In this document: positions 57,959 to 64,000 of the stretch, in pieces
How positions within the stretch are numbered: position 1 is the stretch's first letter
Layout of the letters: each line of letters opens with the position of its first letter
From: Pukyongia salina
Lineage (GTDB): Bacteria > Bacteroidota > Bacteroidia > Flavobacteriales > Flavobacteriaceae
Assembly: GCF_002966125.1 (NCBI RefSeq)
Contig: NZ_CP027062.1
Span: 1 to 64,000 of the forward strand
Length of the DNA stretch: 64,000 bases
Reading direction: 5' to 3'
Translations under genes and position numbers: made by a program
Notes under the pieces: generated by a model
What the model was told of the DNA's origin: nothing
What the model saw: only the letters and a program-made list of their open reading frames with translations
Databases searched by the model: none

Positions 57959-58924
57959 TTATTGTGTTGTCACTTCTGTTTCTATAGTTTGAAGGTAACG
58001 CTCCGCATCCAGAGCTGCCATACATCCGGTTCCTGCAGCAGTGACTGCCTGTCTATATTCTTTGTCCTGAACATCACCACTTGCAAAAACTCCCGGTTTG
58101 TTGGTTTTAGTACTCTTTCCTTCTGTAATGATATAGCCTGTATCGTCCATATCCAGTTGACCCTTAAAGATTGCTGTATTTGGTGTGTGCCCAATGGCGA
58201 TAAAAAGTCCTGTTATCGCTATTTCGTCCGTTTCACCCGTGACATTATTTTTAATACGTAGTCCTTCTACAACCATATCGCCTAACACCTCGTCGACTTC
58301 AGAGTTATAACGCAGATCGATGTTCTTGGTGGCGGTCACTCTGTGTTGCATTGCTTTCGACGCCCTCATTTCATCACGACGCACTAACATAGTTACCTTA
58401 TTACAGATATTGGCAAGGTAGGTAGCTTCTTCTGCTGCAGTGTCACCTCCACCAACAATTGCTACGTCCTGGCCTTTATAGAAGAAACCATCGCAAACTG
58501 CACAGGCAGATACTCCACCTCCTCTTAATCGCTGCTCACTGGGCAGTCCAAGATATTTTGCGGTCGCTCCGGTTGAGATGATCACAGTTTCTGCTTCGAT
58601 AGTGGTTGTATTATCCACTACAGCTTTATGTATACCACCTACCTCATCGCTAAGCTCTACAGAGGTTATCATCCCAATGCGCACATCGGTCCCAAAGCGT
58701 TCGGCCTGTTGTTGCAAATGAACCATCATGGTAGGTCCGTCCACCCCTTCAGGGTAGCCGGGAAAATTATCCACCTCGGTGGTTGTGGTTAACTGTCCCC
58801 CCGGTTCCAAACCTGTGTAAACTACAGGCTTCAAGTCGGCTCTAGCCGCATAAATAGCCGCAGTATATCCTGCCGGGCCGGATCCAATTATTAGGCATTT
58901 AATTCTCTCTATTTGCTCAGACAT
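57959..58924 (-). CDS. trxB: Thioredoxin-disulfide reductase
   Basis: This 321-residue flavoprotein has a FAD motif GSGPAGYTAAIYAARA near residue 14, the redox cysteines in GVSACAVCDGFFYKGQ (CxxC), the NADPH motif VAIVGGGDTAAEEATYLA, and the final FAD-binding GVFASGDVQD. It reduces thioredoxin with NADPH and so supplies electrons for protein repair and peroxide removal. No thioredoxin gene is in the window. The C-terminus (ETEVTTQ) is as in flavobacterial enzymes. It is monocistronic as far as can be seen. Confidence 0.95.
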   Translation of the reverse strand: MSEQIERIKCLIIGSGPAGYTAAIYAARADLKPVVYTGLEPGGQLTTTTEVDNFPGYPEGVDGPTMMVHLQQQAERFGTDVRIGMITSVELSDEVGGIHKAVVDNTTTIEAETVIISTGATAKYLGLPSEQRLRGGGVSACAVCDGFFYKGQDVAIVGGGDTAAEEATYLANICNKVTMLVRRDEMRASKAMQHRVTATKNIDLRYNSEVDEVLGDMVVEGLRIKNNVTGETDEIAITGLFIAIGHTPNTAIFKGQLDMDDTGYIITEGKSTKTNKPGVFASGDVQDKEYRQAVTAAGTGCMAALDAERYLQTIETEVTTQ

Positions 58925-59032
58925 ATTTGCTTTTTTTTCTATTTTCCTGAAGAGTAAAAGTAGTAACTTTCAATAAAACCTTACATTAAAAGTTATCAAT
59001 AAAAGAAATCTATTTATTAAGAATTCTAATAA

Positions 59033-59485
59033 CTAACCTAGCTTAGGGAAGAATCGTCCGGTTACGCCCTTGTAGTGACGATATCCCGGAAATCTTTCAA
59101 TGAGAAGTTCTTCTTCCAGTTCAGTTTTGAAATAGAAAACAATACTAAGGATAATAGTAATGATCAGCCTGCCAATTGAACCGGTATAAAGCCCGTACGC
59201 CAGAAACAGTAGTATGATCCCCGAATAGATAGGATGCCGGATATATTTGTAGATCCCCCCGGAAATTAAACTCGAATTCCTGCGCGGGGTTGGAAAAGGA
59301 GTAAGGTTTTCATTCATATTGATAATACCGAACGTTATGACAACGGCACCAAAGAATCCTAAGACAACGGCACCCAGATCTAGCCAGGTAGGCATTTCGA
59401 AGGTAATTCCGAAGAGATCAAAATCAATTACATAGAGTGCAAAAAGTACGAATTGAACAAGGACAAATGCAAAATCTTTCTTCAT
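59033..59485 (-). CDS. Isoprenylcysteine carboxyl methyltransferase (ICMT/PEMT-like) family protein
   Basis: This protein has 150 residues from the ATG at 59485; a TTG 9 bases upstream is in frame. Four or five transmembrane helices are visible. The signature is GGIYKYIRHPIYSGIILLF, followed by the C-terminal FYFKTELEEELLIERFPGYR and HYKGVTGRFFP, typical of the phospholipid or isoprenyl methyltransferase-like family that uses S-adenosylmethionine. The acceptor in bacteria is unknown. It is transcribed alone and faces the universal stress protein gene across a 176-base gap that holds an FNR-like box. Confidence 0.85.
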   Translation of the reverse strand: MKKDFAFVLVQFVLFALYVIDFDLFGITFEMPTWLDLGAVVLGFFGAVVITFGIINMNENLTPFPTPRRNSSLISGGIYKYIRHPIYSGIILLFLAYGLYTGSIGRLIITIILSIVFYFKTELEEELLIERFPGYRHYKGVTGRFFPKLG

Positions 59486-59599
59486 TATAAGCAACTAAAG
59501 CGTATTGTGAACCCTCAAAATTAATCAAATAAATTTGCCGGGGAAGCTGGATTCAAATTAAAATATGAATGAATTTAAGGAATCCTTTTTATTCTGAAA

Positions 59600-59613
59600 T
59601 TGATATAAATCAG
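59600..59613 (+). promoter_or_regulatory. FNR/Crp-type operator candidate upstream of the universal stress protein
   Basis: TTGAT-ATAA-ATCAG matches the FNR/ANR consensus TTGAT-N4-ATCAA at nine of ten positions. A TATATTTA (59636-59643) sits 22 bases downstream as a possible -7, which would place the box centre near position -43, close to that of activating FNR sites. Confidence 0.4.
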
Positions 59614-59661
59614 CAAACATTGATTTAGAAACTGTTATATTTAATAATCATTCATCTTCCT

Positions 59662-60498
59662 ATGAAAAAGATATTATTGCCTACCGATTTCTCCACTAAT
59701 TCCGTTCATGCTATCAACTTTGCATTGAATTTTTTTAAGGGCGAGGAGGTACATTTTGTTTTTCTGAATATTCAGAAATCCTCCGAGTATATCACAGACG
59801 ATCTCTTAACGGCCAGCCCCAATAGCTCTGTACACGAAGCGATATCTAGTGATAATACCGAAAATCTGAAAGCTCTTGAAGCAAAGTACCGAGATAAATT
59901 TCAGGATGAAAAATTTACGTTCGAGACTATTTTCGATTTCGATGTATTTATCGACGCTATTGCACAAATCGTGAGTGCCAAGAATATCGACCTTATCGTT
60001 ATGGGTACTAATGGTGCCAGTAGTGCGAAGGAGGTTATTTTTGGCAGTAATACGCTACAGGTTATCCGGCACATTGCCTGCCCGGTATTGGCTATTCCTG
60101 AAGATTTTGAATATAATACCTCAGAAAAGGTATTACTCAGCATCGACAACAATGAAATTCCGTCCAGGGCTGCTTTGGCACCCTTGCTTCAATTGATTGA
60201 AACACATGATTTTGAAATCCACGTATTAAGTATCTACGAATCGGGTTGCACCAAGACTGAAGAGAACGAATTGCAAAAAAAATTAGCCGATCGCCTCTCC
60301 GGTCTATCTCCCATATTTCATACAATGGAAAACATTCCTGTCCCGTCTGCCATAGAATCCTTTACGCAACTTACCCAAACAGACATGCACGCTGTGTTTA
60401 TAAAGGAACAATCTTTTCTGGAGAGATTAATAGGCGGCCCTGATAAATCTAAGTTAAGCTATCGTACCAATATTCCACTTTTAGTGTTGAAAGCGTGA
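59662..60498 (+). CDS. Tandem universal stress protein
   Basis: This 278-residue protein is made of two UspA domains (about 1-143 and 150-278). The first has the ATP-binding loop GTNGASSAKEVIFGSNT (pattern G-2x-G-9x-G-S) and the start ILLPTDFSTNSVHAINFALN. The second is degenerate, with MHAVFIKEQSFLERLIGG in place of the phosphate-binding loop. Such proteins protect cells under starvation or low oxygen by unknown mechanisms. The FNR-like box upstream suggests induction when oxygen runs low. It is monocistronic. Confidence 0.93.
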   Translation: MKKILLPTDFSTNSVHAINFALNFFKGEEVHFVFLNIQKSSEYITDDLLTASPNSSVHEAISSDNTENLKALEAKYRDKFQDEKFTFETIFDFDVFIDAIAQIVSAKNIDLIVMGTNGASSAKEVIFGSNTLQVIRHIACPVLAIPEDFEYNTSEKVLLSIDNNEIPSRAALAPLLQLIETHDFEIHVLSIYESGCTKTEENELQKKLADRLSGLSPIFHTMENIPVPSAIESFTQLTQTDMHAVFIKEQSFLERLIGGPDKSKLSYRTNIPLLVLKA

Positions 60499-60544
60499 TG
60501 ACGCTCTCCTAGAATAAGATTTTGATCACAGGATTTTACTAGGG

Positions 60545-61531
60545 TTATAATTCGAACTCAGACGATTTCTGCTGTCTCCAGCAATTGAGATTATAAAAGG
60601 TGGTTTCGGCAATCTTTTCAAGCGCTTCCCGGGTTGCGAATGCCTGATGTGGAGTGAGCAGGACCTTAGGGTGATTTAAAAGATCCAGTAATAAGTCATC
60701 TTTTAGGTTATCTCCTATCCTGTTATAAAAATATATGCCTCCCTCCTTCTCATATACGTCTGAAGCGTATCCTCCTAGTTTACCACTGTTCAATGCCTGA
60801 AGCACAGCAGGTGTGTCTACAATGGCACCCCTGGCAATATTTATAATACAGGCACCATCCTTCATACCGCTAATCACTGTTTCATCAATAAGATGGTGAG
60901 TTTCTGAAGTTAGCGGTAAACTTATTATGATGATATCGCATTTCTTCTGAAGTTCTTTTTTAGATAAATATGTGAGCTTGAGTTCCTCTGCGAGAGCCTG
61001 ATTCGGACTGATATCATTTGCGTAGATCTCGCAGCCAAAACCATGCAGTATTCTTGCGATCACACTCCCAATGGCACCGGTTCCAAGAATTCCCACTTTC
61101 TTTTTATACAGGTCGAATCCTACTAGATTAGACAAGGTAAAATCCTGGGACTTCATTTGGTTGTTTGCATGCACAATATTCCTATTGAGGGTCAACAAAA
61201 GTGCGATTGCGTGTTCGGCGATGGCATGAGGTGAATAAGCCGGAGAATTTGCCACTTTTATATTAAATTTCCGAGCGGTTTTAAGATGGACATTGTCAAA
61301 ACCCGTAGATCTAAGGGAAATATATTTCACCCCGAAATCATGTAGTTTTTCAAGCACGTTGGTGGAGGCATCATCGGCAGAAAAAATTGAAATAGCGTCG
61401 AAACCCAATGCCTTCATTGCCGTATTAGTGGTGAGCCTGTCCGGTGATAAGATCATTTCCAGGCCTTTTGTATTCGCCTTCTTTAAAAAGGGAATCTCGA
61501 AATCCTTGGCACTGAATACTAGTAATTTCAT
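60545..61531 (-). CDS. D-2-hydroxyacid dehydrogenase (D-lactate dehydrogenase-like)
   Basis: This 328-residue NAD-dependent dehydrogenase has a catalytic domain with the LRSTGFDNVHLKTARKFNI and NSPAYSPHAIAEHAIAL segments. The Rossmann motif is VGILGTGAIGSVIARIL, and the catalytic residues are arginine in NIARGAIVDT, glutamate in the following loop and histidine in LLTPHQAFATREAL. YEKEGGIYFYN is typical of the LdhA-type subgroup that makes D-lactate from pyruvate during fermentation. It overlaps the end of the next gene (upstream lipoprotein) by 4 bases, so the two are co-translated. Confidence 0.92.
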   Translation of the reverse strand: MKLLVFSAKDFEIPFLKKANTKGLEMILSPDRLTTNTAMKALGFDAISIFSADDASTNVLEKLHDFGVKYISLRSTGFDNVHLKTARKFNIKVANSPAYSPHAIAEHAIALLLTLNRNIVHANNQMKSQDFTLSNLVGFDLYKKKVGILGTGAIGSVIARILHGFGCEIYANDISPNQALAEELKLTYLSKKELQKKCDIIIISLPLTSETHHLIDETVISGMKDGACIINIARGAIVDTPAVLQALNSGKLGGYASDVYEKEGGIYFYNRIGDNLKDDLLLDLLNHPKVLLTPHQAFATREALEKIAETTFYNLNCWRQQKSSEFEL

Positions 61532-62163
61532 TCCGGGACAATAACAAGTTCGTTTTCCTGGAGGGTTTTTAGCAAGGTTCGAACGTAATCATTTACATTT
61601 CTATCGGTATCATAAGGATCAACTACGTCGAAATTTCCCCGCCAAAGTAATTCGCGTTCTTTACCCGGACAGAGACAGAATACAGCTGTTTCTGTATGAT
61701 AGACCCTGTAGGATTCGGTTTGCTTATTCGAATAAACCTCCTGATTAATTCGGTAATAATCTTTAAAATTCTGAAAATCGTTTGCAAAGCCACGCACCGC
61801 CTGTACGGTGTTCACTTTATCTTCAGAGCCGGTGACTTTAGAGATCAGCACCGAATCGAAGCCTGCATCCAGCAGTCTACTTTCAATTTTATTGAGGTCT
61901 TCCTCGGTCTTATCGGAATCTGTAAAAGAATCTCCGAAAAAATCGATGCTCCTTACGGCGATTATATCCTCTTTTTCGATGGCTGCAGCCAGTTTATCCT
62001 CAAAGGTCCTTCTCAATTGAGAATCTGTACTCATCCCTATCACCAGGATCTTATTGGCCTCGTACACCGGCGTGTCTGGACTCTCCCACTGATTTACCAA
62101 TCTGGTGGAAGAACAAGAGCTTAAAATGAGTATAAAACCTAGTAAGAACATTAACTTTTTCAT
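61528..62163 (-). CDS. Hypothetical lipoprotein
   Basis: This protein has 211 residues from the ATG at 62163; a longer start at 62175 is possible. The lipobox is ILSSC after a hydrophobic segment (KLMFLLGFILILSSC). The mature part starts STRLVNQWESPDTPVYEANK and contains KILVIGMSTDSQLRRTFEDK, reminiscent of DUF4136-type lipoproteins. Near the C-terminus is a cysteine-rich stretch, AVFCLCPGKERELLW. The function is unknown. The TGA of this gene overlaps the dehydrogenase ATG by 4 bases (ATGA). Confidence 0.75.
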   Translation of the reverse strand: MKKLMFLLGFILILSSCSSTRLVNQWESPDTPVYEANKILVIGMSTDSQLRRTFEDKLAAAIEKEDIIAVRSIDFFGDSFTDSDKTEEDLNKIESRLLDAGFDSVLISKVTGSEDKVNTVQAVRGFANDFQNFKDYYRINQEVYSNKQTESYRVYHTETAVFCLCPGKERELLWRGNFDVVDPYDTDRNVNDYVRTLLKTLQENELVIVPE

Positions 62164-62179
62164 AGTAGATAGCATAAGA

Positions 62180-62626
62180 TCAGGGTTTTAGTAATTTTCG
62201 CTGCTTTTTTTCTTTCAATACAATTTTAATGAGTTGGAAAACCCGGCGTTTCAGTTTCTTAAAACTTGAAATAAACCCAACGGTCTCGAACATCAACTGA
62301 TAATGGGCTGTTTTGTAATCGTCTTCCTCATCAGGAATATCGATATCGTCTATAAGGGTTTCCAGCACATTCGAGTGAGTTTTTAGTTTAGTTAGAAGAA
62401 CTTTTATTGTTTTCTTATATTCACTCAACTCGACTGCGAGTTCTTTACTTTCGGAGAATGCATTTTTACCCAGTAACTCCAGCGTATGGCTTTTTATTAG
62501 ATCTGAAAGAAACTGTATCTCGTCCTTTATAAATTGCAATTCAGAAATACAATTTACAGTATCCTCATGAAGTCCGTCCGGACTTCGCCACTCGATATAT
62601 TTTATAGATGACGGATTAAAATTCAT
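62180..62626 (-). CDS. Helical hypothetical protein
   Basis: This 148-residue, highly charged protein is predicted almost entirely helical from sequence (LQFIKDEIQFLSDLIKSHTL, ELAVELSEYKKTIKVLLTKL, then FKKLKRRVFQLIKIVLKEKK with a basic tail). It has no signal peptide and no membrane segment. Coiled-coil association is likely. I recognise no family. Its stop is 16 bases from the lipoprotein start, and a 12-base inverted repeat lies on the other side. Confidence 0.7.
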   Translation of the reverse strand: MNFNPSSIKYIEWRSPDGLHEDTVNCISELQFIKDEIQFLSDLIKSHTLELLGKNAFSESKELAVELSEYKKTIKVLLTKLKTHSNVLETLIDDIDIPDEEDDYKTAHYQLMFETVGFISSFKKLKRRVFQLIKIVLKEKKQRKLLKP

Positions 62627-62641
62627 GACTATTTTTTTTGA

Positions 62642-62679
62642 AAGACAGGAAACAAGATCTCAATCGCGTTTCCTGTCTT
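62642..62679. repeat. Twelve-base perfect inverted repeat
   Basis: AAGACAGGAAAC (62642-62653) and GTTTCCTGTCTT (62668-62679) are exact complements around a 14-base loop. No T-tract follows on either strand at the required position, so it is not a standard terminator; it lies between the Hsp20 gene and the helical protein gene. Confidence 0.6.
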
Positions 62680-62689
62680 GTTTCAGAAG

Positions 62690-63130
62690 TTATTCGATCT
62701 CTATCTTCTTAGACCGATCTTTGGCTACTTCATCTTTGGTTAGTTGGAGGTACAGCACTCCATTGTTGTAGGTCGCCTTAACTTCCTTATCCTGATTTAC
62801 CGTGTTAGGTACTTTAATTCTACGGTCGAAAGAATTATAATTGAATTCTTTTCGAGTATAACCTTCCACATCTTCTTCCACAGATTCTTTTTCTTTCGAA
62901 GCAGAAGCATGTAACACATCATTCTCAAGCGAAACTTCGATCTCATCTTTTGAGAATCCGGGAATGGCTAATTCAATGTCGTAGGAAGAATCACTTTCCT
63001 TAACGTTCATTGGAGGGATACTCTTTCCATTTTCGAAGAGCTCGTCGTCGAACAGATCACCTGTTTCAAACCAAGTAGGAATACCACGATCTATGAGTGG
63101 TAATCTTCTTCTAAATTTAATAAGTGACAT
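62690..63130 (-). CDS. Hsp20/alpha-crystallin family small heat shock protein (second copy)
   Basis: In this 146-residue protein the alpha-crystallin domain spans about 40-140 (YDIELAIPGFSKDEIEVSLE, FNYNSFDRRIKVPNTVNQDK, NGVLYLQLTKDE). It is diverged from the copy at 2919-3404 (a shorter N-terminal arm, different inserted loop), so the two are not a recent duplication. Its position next to a universal stress protein, a fermentative dehydrogenase and an RNA-processing nuclease suggests a role in a stress or low-oxygen regulon. Confidence 0.93.
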   Translation of the reverse strand: MSLIKFRRRLPLIDRGIPTWFETGDLFDDELFENGKSIPPMNVKESDSSYDIELAIPGFSKDEIEVSLENDVLHASASKEKESVEEDVEGYTRKEFNYNSFDRRIKVPNTVNQDKEVKATYNNGVLYLQLTKDEVAKDRSKKIEIE

Positions 63131-63251
63131 AACATTTAATTTTAAGATTGATATTAATTCTCAATCACATAAAATTAGATAGTTATCTGGTGCAAGACTA
63201 TGATATTGGTCAGGTTTAACCAGCAGTAAGATGTTAAAACAAACTTGAATA

Positions 63252-64000
63252 TTAAACCATCACTGTCACCGTATCCAACAAATGAGGCGATTGAACGCGC
63301 CAGCCGTAGGTGTCCTGGATCTTTGTTCTTAAGGCATCCCTTGCCGAAGGTTCGCCGTGGATCAGGAAAGTTTGTTCAGGTATGTTTTTTATTTCTGAAA
63401 GCCAATTGAGAAGTTCCCCCTGATCCCCGTGCGCAGACAGGCTTTCTATATGGTGAACCGCAGCTTTTACCGGGTAATATTTACCGAAGATCTTGAGTTC
63501 ATGGGCACCTTCCAGAAGTTGTCGCCCTCGCGTACCTTCTGCCTGATAACCCACAAGTAGTACGGAGGTTTCTTCCTTGTCGACCAATTGTTTAAGATAG
63601 GTTAGTACACGACCGCCGGTAACCATTCCGCTACCTGCTATCACTACTTTTGGCCGAGGATCGTCTATGGTTTCCCAGGTTTCTCTATAGGAGGTAATGA
63701 TCTCCATCCTGTCCTGCACTGCGTTAAATTCGGTTGCAGGAAGCTTATGCCATTCCGGGAATTGATCGAAAACAGATAGCACATTATTTCCCATAGGGCT
63801 ATCGATGAAGATCGGTATATTAGGGATCCGGTTTTCCTTGTAAAGCTTCCAGAGCAAATACATTAATACCTGTAAACGCTCCACCGCAAAAGAAGGTATG
63901 ATGAGAGTTCCTCGTTTATGTAAAGTTTTATGGACTAATTCGGTCAATAATTCACTCACACTTTCCTCGGGATGTAACTTATTACCGTAGGTACTTTCCA
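63252..64000 (-). CDS. MBL-fold beta-CASP RNA exonuclease (C-terminal part, cut by window end)
   Basis: About 249 residues of the C-terminal part are visible; the frame runs past base 64000, with the beta-CASP signature ESTYGNKLHPEES at its edge. Further markers are GTLIIPSFAVERLQVLMYLL, IFIDSPMGNN, VVIAGSGMVTGGRVLTYLKQ, and the SLSAHGDQGELLNWL zinc-site histidine with IHGEPSARDALRTKI near the end. This is the archaeal/bacterial RNA-specificity type (CPSF-like or YsxB-like MBL proteins) that cleaves RNA. A GTG near 63959 is only an internal codon, not the start. Confidence 0.88.
   Translation of the reverse strand, partial: ESTYGNKLHPEESVSELLTELVHKTLHKRGTLIIPSFAVERLQVLMYLLWKLYKENRIPNIPIFIDSPMGNNVLSVFDQFPEWHKLPATEFNAVQDRMEIITSYRETWETIDDPRPKVVIAGSGMVTGGRVLTYLKQLVDKEETSVLLVGYQAEGTRGRQLLEGAHELKIFGKYYPVKAAVHHIESLSAHGDQGELLNWLSEIKNIPEQTFLIHGEPSARDALRTKIQDTYGWRVQSPHLLDTVTVMV

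Noticed and set aside
63200-63213. FNR-like sequence ATGAT-ATTG-GTCAG upstream of the second Hsp20
   Set aside because: Only seven of ten consensus positions match, and it is not clearly placed relative to a promoter.
1-64000. Mobile elements, CRISPR arrays, rRNA or tRNA genes
   Set aside because: No transposase, integrase, direct-repeat/spacer pattern or cloverleaf-like sequence was seen; the window looks like a stable chromosomal region.

Overview
The window is chromosomal DNA of a member of the Bacteroidota, very probably a marine Flavobacteriaceae. The signs are two proteins with type IX secretion (T9SS) C-terminal sorting tails (18128-21583, 35646-36653), several lipoproteins with Bacteroidota-type lipoboxes, Bacteroidota -33/-7 promoters (TTG about 20 nt from TAnnTTTG), no Shine-Dalgarno tracts, and families typical of flavobacteria (2TM domain, DUF2490, LETM1-related protein, head-GIN DUF2807, DUF4331). 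Genus and species cannot be read from the sequence. Gene density is high and no gap exceeds about 300 bases. I saw no rRNA, tRNA, CRISPR array, insertion sequence, prophage or replication origin.

Layout. 1-6.2 kb: end of a large amidohydrolase, a DUF3291 protein, a BON/LysM protein, a TSUP exporter, an Hsp20 chaperone, and an AAA ATPase/VWA pair. 6.3-14.6 kb: extracytoplasmic hydrolases (BNR-repeat protein, S9 peptidase lipoprotein), a DUF2490 protein, an alpha/beta hydrolase-OsmC fusion, a YdeI/OmdA-type protein and a Cu/Zn superoxide dismutase lipoprotein. 14.7-17.9 kb: an orphan eCIS-core (DUF4157) protein and small genes (membrane protein, DinB, TfoX-N, GNAT). 18.1-26.2 kb: a secreted M36 metalloprotease, an ECF sigma/anti-sigma pair, and an operon of two DUF4331-type proteins plus a TPR lipoprotein. 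26.3-32.7 kb: a LETM1-related protein, an unknown secreted protein, and a signalling locus with a LytS-like kinase fused to a 2TM domain, four free-standing 2TM proteins and a LytTR regulator.

32.8-45 kb: DUF2141 protein, TonB-dependent receptor, DUF1028-T9SS protein, a class III cyclase, a repeat protein, NDH-2-like oxidoreductase, a second ECF sigma with a membrane partner, acyltransferase, CoA-type Nudix hydrolase, lipoprotein cyclophilin, and the TRIC and RDD membrane proteins. 45-51.2 kb: a tightly overlapping SpoIIM / membrane / DUF4129 / DUF4350 / MoxR / DUF58 operon. 51.3-58.9 kb: a second DUF2141 protein, OxyR, a 65-aa conserved protein, DUF4442, an envelope-stress-like DUF4870/PadR/PspC/head-GIN cluster, and thioredoxin reductase. 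59-64 kb: a stress-flavoured group (tandem universal stress protein behind an FNR-like box, D-2-hydroxyacid dehydrogenase, second Hsp20, beta-CASP MBL exonuclease cut by the window end).

Themes: envelope maintenance and signalling (2TM locus, PspC/DUF2807, MoxR/DUF58, ECF pairs), oxidant defence (SodC, OsmC, OxyR, TrxB), and export or use of proteins and peptides (T9SS cargo, S9, M36, TonB receptor). The best candidates for something under-described are the 2TM-array/kinase locus at 28.4-32.7 kb and the orphan DUF4157 protein at 14.75-16.04 kb.
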